DNA of 64,000 nt from Thamnidium elegans (GCA_025201345.1 JAIXMG010000039.1:62001-126000); one strand, 5' to 3'. Counted from the stretch's first letter, positions 1-11,207 are shown. The notes: a model not told the origin generated them from the sequence alone. Numbers and translations: made by a program.

Positions 1-189
1 CCTACTGCTATGGCAGTTGAATTAGTTTTGGATGATGCTATTCCAGAGAGGGGTGTACTTAGACCCATTAAACCGCACGTATACCTGCCCATTTTGGATC
101 AACTTGAAACAAAGGGTATTCAGTTTGTGGAAAGACATGAACCATACCGTAATAACAGACTTGAAGCAACTGGGTCAAACACATGGTAA
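1..189 (+). CDS. Saccharopine dehydrogenase/reductase-type protein, 3' end
   Basis: Frame 1 is open from the window edge to a TAA at 187-189 and gives 62 residues beginning PTAMAVELVLDD and then PERGVLRPIKPHVYLPI. This matches the C-terminal end of saccharopine reductase (LYS9-type; NADP+, L-glutamate-forming) and of the equivalent domain of aminoadipic semialdehyde synthase: a small helix with the (P/I)(T/C)A(M/V)AVELVLDG-like motif, then GVL-P and a closing PIL-x-L-x-x-x-GI-x-F-x-E segment. In fungi this enzyme condenses aminoadipate semialdehyde with glutamate in the alpha-aminoadipate route to lysine. The 5' part lies outside the window. A generic saccharopine dehydrogenase-like oxidoreductase is the alternative; the ending favours the LYS9 group. 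Confidence 0.75.
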   Translation, partial: PTAMAVELVLDDAIPERGVLRPIKPHVYLPILDQLETKGIQFVERHEPYRNNRLEATGSNTW

Positions 190-216
190 TTTGGAGGCAT
201 TCAAATCATATTTATA

Positions 217-390
217 ACTTGTTATATAAAAATAAAGGAGAAAAAAGCTCAGGGTTTTTCTTTTTATATGTGTGTGATTGATCACTTGTTTTTTATGCGC
301 TCAAAAACTCTATAGTATAATGATGATAAACAAAGAATTATGATTAATTAAACAGAAGAAGAAAACAAACGTTTTTTCTTTTTTTTCTCT

Positions 391-425
<35 letters not shown>

Positions 426-499
426 TAGTTTAGATCACATATACTTGACTCATACTCAAATAGGATATGATCTTTGGTCATTATTGCATAACACTTTTC

Positions 500-536
<37 letters not shown>

Positions 537-589
537 TTTTTTTATTCTTTTATATTTATATTCAAACAGTCAATAGTCGTCAATAGAGA
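217..589. other. Intergenic, homopolymer-rich
   Basis: No gene seen. Holds a pyrimidine-rich stretch ending in about 30 T (around 393-424) and a run of about 28 A (around 505-532). These flank the start of the downstream protease gene. Confidence 0.6.
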
Positions 590-1639
590 ATGAAACGATT
601 TTCACTTTCAATTTTGTTTCCTTATTTCGTGTGTGCCATATCAGGAGGAAACTCGGCCGAATCCTCTAAGAGCTACCCATTCTCTGTGACACTTACCAAC
701 CCCATTTTGTGTGGTGGCAGTATTATATCATTAGACCCACCATGGGTTTTGACAGCAGCACATTGTATAGAAGATTTCAATATATCAGACGAGGTATCTG
801 CTTCTGTAGCTTACGGTAGTCGACAATTTTCAGACCTATTATACACACAAATAAAAAGGGTGATTCCACATCCATTATACGTCCCTTCTTCAATTCAATT
901 AAAAGCACAAGTGTACGCTACTGATAAAACAGATCAAGTACCTTATGATATTGGGCTAATTGAGTTAACACAGCCTTTTGTGGAGACCGACCATGTAAAT
1001 CGTGTTCGACTTGATATGGAAGAAGGAGATAAAAATGTGGACAATAAACTAGAAACGATTGGTATGGGATATACAGGCATTCAAGAGCTACATGCTAATG
1101 TGTTGCAGTATGCGCACTGTAACTTATCGAATGCTGCTCCATTGCACGACAATAATTTTAATAATAGCATTATATTGATTACTTCAGATGCAGGATTATG
1201 CCATGGTGATTCGGGTAAATAAACCTTTTATATATATATATATTTATATCTCTAATAAAATAATGTAGGTAGTCCATTACTATATAAACCTGATAATAGT
1301 AGTGAATATTCTTTAAAAGGCGTATTGAATAGAATCCTGAATGCATTTGATCCAGATCCTGAAAATACCACTTGCCCTGTTCCTTACTCAAGTACAACCG
1401 GGTTTCTAAACATATTCTCGAAACCTAGTCGACATATAAACTGGATTACCAGTGTAACTGGGCTCTCCGAAAGTATCTTGACTGATACGGCTGCAGAGCT
1501 TCAAAAGAAGCACAGTTTTTCAAAAAGTCAATCTGCATCAAGTGCACGTGCAAATATAAGCGAGATAAATTGGTTACAACTTTTGTTAATATTACCCTTA
1601 TCTCTGTTTCATTATGTAAGAGATGCATCTATTTTTTGA
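590..1639 (+). CDS. Secreted trypsin-like serine protease (S1 family)
   Basis: Two exons, 590-1214 and 1269-1639, joined by a 54-bp GTAAAT...GTAG intron inside the codon after the catalytic serine. Residues 1-20 look like a signal peptide (MKRFSLSILFPYFVCAISGG). The chymotrypsin fold signature is visible: LCGGSIIS then WVLTAAHC (catalytic His and its disulfide), DIGLIEL (catalytic Asp) and, across the intron, CHGDSGSPLLY (catalytic Ser). The usual GDSGGP is GDSGSP here. The C-terminus carries a hydrophobic stretch (INWLQLLLILPLSLFHYV) after a Ser-rich spacer, so a membrane or GPI anchor is possible. A second short intron (GTAAGA at 1616 to TAG at 1646, only 31 bp) could replace the last few residues with another tail; I kept the simpler reading. 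Substrate unknown. Confidence 0.8.
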
Positions 1640-2019
1640 CTCTTAGGGGACAAGTAGGCGGCAGAACGGCATTGCTCATTAATGTAATAGCGATAAATTA
1701 TTTTTCTTCCTTTCTCCCTCCTTACACGTATATACAGTTATACACCTATAAAAAATTAAATGTAAAGTAACTAACTATAATGAATAAATAAATATATATA
1801 TATATATATATTTTTATTAGTTAAATGATATGGGTATAAAATATATTGTAAGACTAGGTGAAAAGAAAGTGCATCTATAAAAAATAAAAACTCATACACA
1901 CATAAAATAATAGAAAAGGAACATTCAAGTCATATTGTATATTAAAGTTTTATTTCTAAAAAGACAGCATCAAACTGAAATTATATAAGGATCAACCTTA
2001 TACGAGGTATTTTTTAAAA
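1640..2019. other. Convergent intergenic region
   Basis: No gene seen between two convergent genes. Contains a (TA)n microsatellite at about 1793-1812 and AT-rich presumed 3' untranslated sequence for both neighbours. Confidence 0.5.
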
Positions 2020-2754
2020 TTAGCAAAAAGTGACAGTATAGGCGTTGGAAGTACACATGAAAGCACTATTGACATCATCAAAGGCATAACTGTAAACATC
2101 GGGACAAGCTGCCTTTACATCAGAAGCCCAAGAGTAGGTAGAACAAGCTTCAGTACTGTAGTAATCACCAGTACAACAGTATTCATCAGTCTTGAAATGA
2201 GTACAAGCACTCTTACAACCAGCAAAGTTTCCTTCATCATCAAAGGTTTGGAATTCAGTAGGACAGGTAGGTAAGTTAGTACATGTACTAGTACGACATA
2301 AAGATGCATCACCATGCTTGAGATCAATCTTGTTGACAGGTTCGACAACAATAGGTAAATTGAAACCATTCACAAAGGAAATATCATAAAATACTTTACC
2401 GCTATCCATGAAATGAAATTCAGCAAGAGAGGCAGGAGAAGTCATACCAGATTTATAACAATCTTCTTTACCAGAACAGTTTTCTCTGCCCCAGACACGA
2501 CCACTCCAGTTCATAGGAATAGTTAAAGTAACGCTATCACCGGGAGCAACTTCAGTGGTTTCACCGTAGTAATCAACATCAACCGAATGACCTACAGTAA
2601 GTTTTTTACTACATTGGTTCTTGACAATAACAGTTGGAGGACCAGCGGCATAAGTTGTTTCGTAAGAAGGAGAACCGGCAGAACTTGAGTTGCTAGCAGG
2701 AGCGGCAGCAACTAAACCAGCAGTAATAAGAGCGACGATAGATTTCAAGAGCAT
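2020..2754 (-). CDS. Thaumatin-like secreted protein
   Basis: Intronless, 244 aa. Residues 1-18 form a signal peptide (MLLKSIVALITAGLVAAA). The body shows the thaumatin/osmotin layout: an early VIVKNQCSKKLTVGH strand, a GRVWGRENCSGK segment equivalent to the GR(x)W(x)R(x)C block, SLAEFHF and VFYDISFVNGFNLPI (the acidic-cleft strand region), a Cys-rich domain II, and the terminal CPDVYSYAFDD...YTVTFC. At least fifteen cysteines fit a disulfide-stabilised extracellular fold. Thaumatin-like proteins bind or cleave beta-1,3-glucan in several systems; in fungi a cell-wall role is the usual inference. It is convergent with the upstream protease gene. Confidence 0.9.
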   Translation of the reverse strand: MLLKSIVALITAGLVAAAPASNSSSAGSPSYETTYAAGPPTVIVKNQCSKKLTVGHSVDVDYYGETTEVAPGDSVTLTIPMNWSGRVWGRENCSGKEDCYKSGMTSPASLAEFHFMDSGKVFYDISFVNGFNLPIVVEPVNKIDLKHGDASLCRTSTCTNLPTCPTEFQTFDDEGNFAGCKSACTHFKTDEYCCTGDYYSTEACSTYSWASDVKAACPDVYSYAFDDVNSAFMCTSNAYTVTFC

Positions 2755-2814
2755 TTTTAAGTGTATACTTTTGTTGTTAAAATGAATTAATGATTTCGTG
2801 ATTTAATAAACTGT

Positions 2815-2826
2815 CCTTTTTATATC
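2815..2826 (-). promoter_or_regulatory. TATA-like element of the thaumatin gene
   Basis: Read on the minus strand the bases are GATATAAAAAGG, about 60 nt upstream of the ATG at 2754. Position and sequence fit a TATA box for a strongly expressed secreted protein. This is inference from sequence only. Confidence 0.45.
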
Positions 2827-3731
2827 TTTTTGCTTTTTAAATAGGCAGATCCAGTTACAATGAATGAAAGACATATCCAATGCCTTTTTTTCGTCATTAA
2901 TGACAAGAAAAATTTTAATAGGGTAGATTTCAGTTGGCCTGGTTACATCCCTACTTTTTTCTAGGCAGAAAGAAAAATTATGGGGGGATTATGGGGAGGA
3001 AACATTTTTGTCTATCACTTCTATGTCCTGCCCCTACTCAATGAAGATTTTTGTATTATTTAAATTGATATGAAACATGAGCATTTTTTATTTATTTCTT
3101 AAGGTATTCTATTATGCTTTCTTCCCTATCGTATACACTTTCTGGGACCCACATTTTTTTGCTGCCGTTTCAATTGTATATGTCGCCGCATATACTGATC
3201 TCCGCAGAAGAGTTTAGACTTGTTCGAAAAGGGCCTAGAAAGGTAGGCATTGTATTACCCGAGATCAATAGTTTATCATGCATAAAAAAAAATCCTATTT
3301 TCGTACATGTATTTAGTGTATACGTCTATTCGTGTACCGCTTTTTTTTTTTTTTCATGTTTTACTGACAAAAAATAAAAGGAATACTATATAATAGAGTA
3401 TTCTCGACCACACTATTAAAATTTTTCTTTCTAGAATTTCACAGGAAGTGTAGTTTTTTTTTTTTTCATTGCAAGTTTCGCAATGATTGGACATGATTAA
3501 GTAAAATACACAGTTGATTGGGTATGATTTTCAGAAATATATTCGTAAAGTCTGAATCACTAAACCCTTAATGTTGAAGCGAGGAGTGTTTTATTCCCCG
3601 CTTATTTGAAGACGAAATAAGGGAAGTTCAACTTTTTTTGCTGACGCCATCATTTTTCATTCGATGGCGAAATAAGGAGGTGGACGAATAACAAAAAAAA
3701 AAATCTTTTTTTTATTATTAAGAAAAAAAAA
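2827..3731. other. Intergenic region with a short perfect hairpin
   Basis: No convincing gene. A 7-bp perfect inverted repeat (CGCCATC at 3645-3651, GATGGCG at 3663-3669) lies about 65 nt upstream of the next ATG, and the 10-mer CGAAATAAGG occurs at about 3613 and again at about 3668. An 87-codon open frame at 3114-3377 looks like chance: no family match and a poly-Phe tail from a T-run. Confidence 0.4.
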
Positions 3732-5387
3732 ATGCAACCTCAACCACACGTGTTTCAACAGCATTCTGGTGCCATGTCTCAACCAATGGTTCCTCCTCAA
3801 CAAGGTATGCAACCACCAGCTTCTATGCAGTATAGAAAGAGACCTAGTGAGGTTGACACGCTTTCCAAGCATATAAAGTCCGTGTTGTATCAATGTATAT
3901 AATATTTTTTCTTTGATTTAACAGCTTTATTATTATTATTATTATTAGAAAGAAGAGACCTACTGATAAAAATATGCCTCCAAAAGTAACTATTCGTATT
4001 ACAAATATTATATCTTATAGTATAGTAATATTTTTTTCTAGGTTGAATCCTTTGTACCCGAATCGAAACTTTATACAGATCTGGTTGATTTTGAGAAAAA
4101 GTTAGATGCCACCATCATGCGAAAGAGATTAGATATTCAAGAAGCTTTAGGAAAGCCGACTAAAGTAATAATATAACTAACAGAAAAAAAAATACGATGC
4201 CATCATAATCCCTAACTTGTGTATTAGGTTCGTCGTACACTTCGTTTGTTCATCTCTAATACAGTTGTTGATCAAACTTCAAGTACAGAAGATGTCAATA
4301 ATTTCGATTTGCATACTGGTAGTGTATCTAGTTGGGCACTTCGAATTGAAGGCAAATTATTGAATGTAAGTTATATATTTATATATTGTTTTTGGGTGAT
4401 ACTTGAATGTGTCTTCTAAATCATAATTTATTAGCCTGCTGGTGATGATAAAAAAGAACAACCAGTTCAAAAACTGACATCTTTCTTTCGTTCAGTTATT
4501 GTTGAATTGGATAGAGATCCTAATTTATTCCCAGAAGGAAGCTTGATTGAATGGCAAAAGCAACCTAATACACCAGATTTTGATGTAATTGAGATCAAAC
4601 GAAAGGGCGATATGAACGTCAAATGCAAAATTATTCTCAACTTGGATTCTAACCCACAAAAGTTTAAATTATCACCTGCATTAGCTGATTTATTAGATGT
4701 AAAGATGGAAACAAAACCTCATATTGTTATGGGTATTTGGAATTACTGTAAAAATCACAAATTACAAGATATAGAAGATAAACGTGTGATTCGTTGCGAT
4801 AATCGTTTAGCTCAAATATTTGGCTATCCTCAACTTCATTTCTCTCAATTACCAGAATTGATTACGCCACATTTAAGTAGACCTGACCCTATTATCATCG
4901 ATTATACAATTCGCGTCGATAAACAATTAACACAATCTTCAAAGTGTTACGATATCGAAGTTGAATTAGATAGTATCGTACGCCAAAAGATGATGAATAT
5001 CGTTTCTTCTACTCAAACACAAAAAGAAATTATGGGCTTGGATGATAAAATCGTTCAATGTGTTCAAAGCATTAATAACAGTAAAATTAAGCGTGATTTC
5101 TTGGTTCAATTCTCTAAAGAACCAGTTGAATTTATTAATAAGTGGATCGCTAGTCAAGCTAGAGATTTAGAAGTTATTCTTGGTGAAAGCAAGATTAATT
5201 TGGAAGAAATTAGACAATCTGATTTCTATAAACAACCTTGGATGAAGGAAGCCGTTTTCCATTATTTGACTACAAAGGTATTTTTATTTTATTTTTATTT
5301 ATTTTTTTATATAAAAAAAAACTAACTCTTTCTAATAAAAAGACACAACAAAGAATGCAAGAGTTACTTACAACTCAACGCGGATAA
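3732..5387 (+). CDS. SWI/SNF-type chromatin remodelling subunit (SMARCD/BAF60, Swp73/Snf12/Rsc6 family)
   Basis: Six exons: 3732-3886, 3949-3985, 4042-4164, 4228-4365, 4435-5277, 5343-5387; 446 aa. After a Gln/Pro-rich N-terminus comes a [12 protein letters not shown] basic patch, then [23 protein letters not shown] sequence (here [20 protein letters not shown]), [49 protein letters not shown] and the SWIB/MDM2 domain [20 protein letters not shown]...[16 protein letters not shown], then a coiled-coil tail. This order is that of BAF60 proteins. Members bridge the core remodelling ATPase complex to transcription factors in the nucleus. Exon 2 could also begin at an earlier AG (3924), which would add an unlikely poly-Ile stretch. 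Confidence 0.92.
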
Positions 5388-5396
5388 ATATATTAA

Positions 5397-6545
5397 TTAT
5401 TCCCAAAATTGAATACACGTCGGTTGAACATGATCTATGCTTGATACTTGATTTAATAAACCTGTTTCTTGGTCAATTTTAAAAACCACAATATTGTCAG
5501 AATCCTATTATAATAATAATATGAGAACCTTATTAACAACAATTTATATACATATATATTTACTAACCTTGTTTCCAACCAAGATAAATGAACCTGTTGG
5601 ATCAAATGTAAAATGACGTGGATGCTTTCCACCTGTTCCTTGATATCCTACCAAATTCAATTTACCCGAGTATTCATCGATTTTAAAGATTGTAATAGCA
5701 TCATACCCACGCATAGAAGCATAAAGAAACTTGCCGTTTGGTGTAATATCAATTTCAGATCCTAAATTTTCTCCGCTAAAATCGTCGGGCAAAGCATGCA
5801 CTATTTGAACTTGATTAAAACTTCCTGTTTCAAAATTTAATTCAAGCATATGTACATCATTGGAGAGTTCTGTAAGCACGTAACAGATATTGTTGTTATT
5901 GGGCGCGAATTTTAAATGACGAGGCCCTGAACCTTTAGGGAACTCAAACGTATCTTGACGTGTTAACTTGCCGTTATCATGGCGATCAAATCTATAAGTC
6001 GCTAACAAATCACAGCCTAAATCATTGGTGAACGCATAGCGTTGTGCAATCGGATCTAAATCAATAGAGTGCACGTGAGGTTTCTCTTGACGAGTTGGGT
6101 TACCGCCGCTCGGAGGAAACAAGTCAATATGTTTAGTGTAAGAGACTCTTTCACCAAGCTTGGATTCAGGTTTACCGGAATTAAGAATAGGAAAGACAGA
6201 AGCTGATCCTCCAGTGTAATTGGCAACCAACACATAGTTACCTGTGGCATCACAAGTTAAATGGCAAGGATCTTCTCCACCAGATGGTTGTTCATTAGCC
6301 AAACTTAATTCTCCTGTTTCTTTATTACGATAGTAACATGACACATAACCTGTCTTATCACCTTTATATTGGCCCACCTCGTTGACTGTGTACAAATTGT
6401 TGTTACGGCAAATAAAAAAAGAAGGGTTTGTAGACTTGGCCACTAAACCTTTACGAGACAAGATACCAGTCGTTTGATCAAATTGATATTGATATATACC
6501 GGTGCTTTCATTATTTGTATAACCAGAAACATAAACAGCCCGCAT
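5397..6545 (-). CDS. Lactonase, seven-bladed beta-propeller (6-phosphogluconolactonase/CycM type)
   Basis: Two exons on the minus strand (6545-5568 and 5504-5397), 361 aa. Repeated blade motifs typical of the lactonase propeller are visible: YVSGYTN at the N-terminus, NPSFF, GGEDPCHLTCDATGNYVLVANY, KPHVHSIDLDP, GSGPRHLKFAP, GSEIDITPNGKFLYASMRG, GKHPRHFTFDPTGSFILVGNK, and in the small second exon VVFKIDQETG...QPTCIQF. The family includes 6-phosphogluconolactonase (pentose phosphate pathway) and the structurally related muconate lactonising enzymes, so the substrate is not settled. The start codon directly follows a poly(A/T) stretch. It is convergent with the SMARCD-type gene, only 9 bp between stops. 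Confidence 0.85.
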
Positions 6546-7239
6546 TTATTTTTTTATTTTTTTTTAAAAAAAAAGAGAGAGATAAAAGAAGGGTTTCCCG
6601 CTCATTTTTCCAAAAACGATTCATTTATTTCTGAAAAAAAAGCCGGTTATCTAATTTTCCTTAAGGCTGGTGCAGCTTACTGAACACCAAAACATGACAT
6701 AATTTCTCTTAGACGGGGTTGTGATACAAATAGGTGCTTATCTAAACTTTCTTCCCACCTCGTGTCACATTGGTGACAGGCTCCTTTTTGTGCATTACTG
6801 ACAAATATCCGTGATAAAAATAAAAGTTCTCTTCTAGATCGAGAGAGAAGTCTGTAAGAGCATGGGTTTAGTCCTAAAGGTTTAGTGGATAGGTCAAACA
6901 ATAAAATAGCTACGTGACAATAGAATTATTATGCGTAAACCTTTATTTTATTTGATGACGATGATTACTTGCAACTCTCTATTATTATTATTATTTTTTA
7001 CATCTACGTTTTACTCTTTCCATTTACTCCAACTTGACCATTTTAATCTTGTATTTATATTCGAGGAAAATAAATAAATAAAATAAGGTCTAAATATAAT
7101 GGGAGATGTTATATATAATGTTAGGGAATATATCACAAAAAAATAGGGGAGAACTCTTTTATAAACTTTTGAGAGAAATGTAAAATGCTTTAATCACGTT
7201 TAATGGCTATTTTCTTCGTTACTAACTTGTACTCTTCCA
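6546..7239. other. Intergenic region with an unsupported small ORF
   Basis: No supported gene. A 74-codon minus-strand frame (6677-6901) contains a CHQC pair but no recognisable family, and could be a relic. Confidence 0.4.
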
Positions 7240-8610
7240 AAAAAAAAAACATAAACAAGGGACAAGACTTTGATTTGCAATAATTCTACGTAGAATTTGG
7301 ATTTAAGGGCTGAAGAGGAACTGAAAAAGAGACTGCTAAGACTGTTTTCGCAATCGATAATTTGACGAAGAAGGCAGGTCTATATTAAAGAAAAGAAAGA
7401 GCTGAGTGAAGAGAAGCGACAACCATCTCTTCTTTTATAACATTCTTAGAGAATGACTCCGCATAAAAGATATATTAAGTCACTCTCCTGCCGAGAAGAT
7501 GCATTATACCAGTACAAAGTTATCACTCAAGTGTAAGTCTTTAAAGTATACCGCATGTAACCTTCATAGAGCCGAACGTTTCTGATTTCAACATGTAGCA
7601 AGACGACAACAAAAAATAAAGCAAACTGCTGTCAACTACTATCCTAACCCACAAGGAACCACAGCAATAGACCTAAGCAGAAGCCCGGAAATGCCAGCTT
7701 GAGATAGACCATTGAGCTACAAGATACTACTGCTTAATTTGTAGAGGCTAACTACAAGGCAATTGTGCTATAAGTAAAAAGACGTCTATATTTTCTTTCT
7801 AAGAAGCCTGACCCAATGATGGAGGATGGTACTTCCATAACAATGCAATGTACAGCCAAGTGTTAATGGAAACAAGTTGCACGAAGAACGTCATAAAAAA
7901 ATAGAACTAAGGCTAGTGTTAACTAGTCATTGGTTTTCAAGTCTAAAGAAAATAAAAGATATGTCTAAATAGCAGTTGTAAGGCTGAGCCGACAATTACC
8001 AATAGCACGAGGAAAACTAAATATATATATTATAAATAGCGAATATCAATTAGTATTCATATCTCGATATCGTTTCTCTCTCTCTCTCTCTCTTCCTTAT
8101 ATTCCAGGTATACCTTCTACATGGAGATTCATGATTGCCGTAAAACAGAATATAGACCAACACAGTTTGGGCTTAAGCTAATAAATCTCTTCTAAGAGTA
8201 CTTCCTATTACAGTGATTACCTAGGGAATAGCACGCACCATGACGTAAGGACCGAGCGGTGAACTGTCACAAGGGGAACGATGTTTGATTAGAGGGCATT
8301 AGCGGGTAAAATCACTGCAACTACACAGGTTTATGATGCAGTAACTTTCAACGGCTACTTGCTATTCCACATTTAGTGCAAAGGTAGTGTTCAACCATTA
8401 CTGAGACAATAGTTGAAGCCCAGATGAATATACTCGGCAATTTTGGCGCTTCATTACTTTGGATAATTTCCAAAGCTAAACATGGACCGTGAACGCATTT
8501 TCGCCTTTGTCTTGATTGGCGAAGCTATAAGATAGGGTTCTTCACGTTTTAGCTGCGGCCAAATAGAGTAGACCGTCCGGTGGTCTACTTTGGTTTTTTT
8601 TTTCTTTAAC
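7240..8610. ncRNA. Candidate noncoding transcript region, strand + suggested
   Basis: About 1.37 kb without any reading frame of 60 codons on either strand, yet visibly less AT-rich than the surrounding spacers. Internal signs of a transcription unit: an AT-rich TATA-like block at about 8020-8040, a (CT)n pyrimidine tract at about 8073-8092, and at the end a perfect 8-bp hairpin followed by a T10 run. I looked for tRNA, SRP, RNase P/MRP and U-RNA motifs and recognised none. It may be a decayed gene instead of an RNA; the strand follows only from the terminal hairpin. Confidence 0.2.
8567..8603 (+). terminator. Hairpin plus T-run
   Basis: AGTAGACC (8567-8574) and GGTCTACT (8582-8589) pair perfectly over 8 bp around a 7-nt loop, followed by TTGG and ten T (8594-8603). 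The form resembles an RNA polymerase III end or a stable RNA 3' end. T-runs are common in this genome, so the hairpin is the informative part. Confidence 0.35.
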
Positions 8611-9171
8611 GCCCCTAGTTCCAATGAGTTCAGGCTGCCAGAAGGTTTTCTTTACTACACAGTTCTGGAAACACTTTTTAAAGTGGCTAATACATCTCCA
8701 TTACAGTTATAATTAAAAAAAAATGTACAAAGTATTATTTGTAAACCGAGAAGAATACATTCTATTATTATTTATTTATGGAATAAAAGATGGCTGTATT
8801 TATCGTAGGCCTTTTAAAAGCGAATATCTGATAGCGTTGTATAATGCTTTTTTTTTTTTTTTTTGTAAATTTTTCAAGTGCATTAATGGAGATATATTAT
8901 ACGTCTCGTACATGGTACACTAACGCTTGAGATTTCTGCTACGAATTCCTTGTAGATGAGTGAGCAGGGACGCCCAATGCTTAAAGCACAGTTTTTTTTG
9001 TTCTTTTGGACCTCAGTTTATTAAATTCGCGTTTTCAGATAAACCTTTGAAGTGAAATAGAAAAATATCCTCCTCGTTTGAAGTTAATGCATCTGATTGG
9101 ATGTATATATTTTAGCACTCTTTTTTTTAAAAATAAAAGACTTGTTCCTTTTTCCTTTATTTTGTATCAAG

Positions 9172-10799
9172 ATGAAGAATATACCCTCAGAACTCATTGT
9201 ACAAATTTTAAAGCAACTTCCATCAGACAAAGATCTTTTACAATGTGTATATGTTGATAAACGTTGGAGTTATCTTGCTTCAGAGCTACTTTGGTATAAA
9301 CCTAACTTTATACGTTCCAGCTCTTGGTTAGCCTTTTTTACAGTCATTCAATCTACCCAACAGAGTTTCCCTTATACCTCATTTATAAGAAGAATCAACT
9401 TGACTCCACTTTCAACTTTGGTAGAGGATATTCATATCATTACTTTAAACGCATGTCAGAGATTAGAAAGATTGACTTTAGCTGGTTGTTCAAAACTGAC
9501 TGATATTGGTTTATGTGCCTTAATCAATCAACAAGATCATGGTATTGGCTCAGAGCTCATTTCTATTGATCTTAATGATGTTGTTCAAGTAACGGATACC
9601 ACTATACTAAAAGTAGCCTTTTGTTGTCCAAATCTACAAGGCTTGAATTTAAGTATGAGCCAAGAACAACAATTAATTACGGATATAAGTATTTGTGAAG
9701 TGGCTAGACAGTGTAAAGATTTAAAAAGAGTATAGTGTATATTTATTTTATTTTGTTTGTATTGTATACTGTTTATTGACCTATTTTTATACATATTGAT
9801 ATAAAATAGATTAAATTAAATAACTGTACCAAAATAACAGAGAAATCAGCCGTCAATTTAGCATTGAATTGTCCACGTCTAGTAGAAGTTGATTTTACAA
9901 ATTGTGATATAAACGATAATGCGTTAACAAAAATATTTAACTATTGTCGTGACCTAAGAGAATTACGTATAAGCCAAGGCGACGTAACCAATACAAGAAT
10001 TAGCGATGAAGGTTTTATATCCTCTTTTCTTACGTTAAAGCAAGTAAAAGATTCGCCTGTTTATTATTATGAGCAACTTCGGCTCGTTGATTTTACAGCT
10101 ATTTCAACCATATCAGATCAATCCATAAAATCACTTATTCAAGCCGCACCAAAGATTCGAAATTTGGTACTAAACAAATGCATTAATATTACCGATGAAT
10201 CCATATTAGCTATTTGTAAACTGGGTCGATATTTACACTTTTTACACTTGGGTCACTGTTCAAATATAACTGATAGATCAATAACCAAATTAGCTACTTT
10301 ATGCAATAGGCTTCGATATTTAGATATGGCATGTTGTATCCAAATTACAGATAAATCGGTGATTGAATTAGCAAATCTTCCCAAATTAAAAAGAATTGGT
10401 TTGGTCAAATGTTCCAATATTACAGATATTTCTATCGGTGCTTTGACAAGTCATGTTCGTATAGCAAACAGCTTGGAACGTATTCATCTTAGTTACTGTA
10501 CTCAACTTAGTGTAAGGGCAATATCAAGACTCTTGAACGTTTGTCACAAGTTAAACCATCTAAGTTTAACCAATGTCCCTTCGTTTTTAAGAAGTGATTT
10601 ACAACAATTCTGTCGTTCGCCTCCTAAAGACTTTAGTGAATTACAACGTCGACCTTTCTGTGTATACAGTGGGAAAGGCGTTAAAGATCTTACTAAATTT
10701 TTAAACACCCTTCATGAAACCTCTCTCATTCTAGACACTAACCCTAATAATCATTTTTTTCATCAATCTAATCATTATAATCATTCTTATTTAGAGTAA
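9172..10799 (+). CDS. F-box/LRR protein, GRR1-like SCF ubiquitin ligase substrate receptor
   Basis: Two exons, 9172-9729 and 9810-10799, give 515 aa. I chose ATG 9172 because the F-box starts at once: IPSELIVQILKQLPSDKDLLQC...RWSYLASELLW. The rest is a series of about 26-residue cysteine-containing leucine-rich repeats of the form LxxLxLxxCxxITDxxIxxLxxxC, e.g. LERLTLAGCSKLTDIGLCAL, LNNCTKITEKSAVNLALNCP (spanning the intron), LNKCINITDESILAICK, LGHCSNITDRSITKLATLC, MACCIQITDKSVIELANL. This is the GRR1/FBXL2/AMN1 pattern. The F-box binds Skp1; LRRs capture (often phosphorylated) substrates for ubiquitination. The C-terminal His/Asn-rich tail lacks known motifs. An in-frame upstream ATG at 9097 would add a hydrophobic leader and seems unlikely. 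Confidence 0.88.
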
Positions 10800-10814
10800 A
10801 TAAAAAAATATTTT

Positions 10815-11207
10815 TTATTGTTCAGTAAAAGCTGTAGCTATAATATCTGCATTCATTTCCCAAATAGGTCCTCTGGTACCAATATATTTTAGGAACAATC
10901 GGTGCATGGTATACAAAACCTGTTCTCTTGTTTCAGCCAAATTAACATGATAGGAATTAACGCTATAAACATCTTTCCAAGAAGATACCATACTGTTTAA
11001 TACATACTCGACATTTTTAAAAGCGACTTCCAGTTCTCCATCTAAAGATTTGTAGCTAAATTTAATATCAACATCCTTCAAGTCGCTATCCCAGCCGCCT
11101 TGACCAGAAGTATCAATTCGATTTCTTTTCTTTAAGACTTGGTTGTAGCCAAACTTACTGACAATTTGTTCAAAATTGGCAGGAGATGAAAGTTGAGGAG
11201 AGCCCAT
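10815..11207 (-). CDS. Conserved-looking hypothetical protein, 130 aa
   Basis: Intronless frame with a clean ATG near a plausible promoter, ending 15 bp from the stop of the convergent GRR1-like gene. I do not recognise the family. Visible features: no signal peptide or membrane segment; a mixed beta/helical composition (WDSDLKDVDIKFSYKSLDGELEVAF, then a helix-like MVSSWKDVYSVNSYHVN and ETREQVLYTMHRLFLKYIG). Codon use looks coding and the frame is far longer than chance in this AT-rich context. Confidence 0.6.
   Translation of the reverse strand: MGSPQLSSPANFEQIVSKFGYNQVLKKRNRIDTSGQGGWDSDLKDVDIKFSYKSLDGELEVAFKNVEYVLNSMVSSWKDVYSVNSYHVNLAETREQVLYTMHRLFLKYIGTRGPIWEMNADIIATAFTEQ

Noticed and set aside
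3114..3377. 87-codon plus-strand frame
   Set aside because: No family features; ends in a poly-Phe stretch from a T-run; lies in a promoter-like spacer.
6677..6901. 74-codon minus-strand frame with CHQC
   Set aside because: A single Cys pair and no partner pair or neighbours in frame; could be a relic but not supportable.
7640..7670. CCTAACCC and CCACAA-like strings that could suggest a telomerase RNA template
   Set aside because: Too short, no 1.5-fold repeat of a telomere unit, and no recognisable pseudoknot or 3' element; chance is sufficient.
9097..9171. Upstream in-frame ATG for the GRR1-like gene
   Set aside because: Would add a Phe/Leu-rich leader before an F-box that normally stands near the N-terminus; crosses a T-run.
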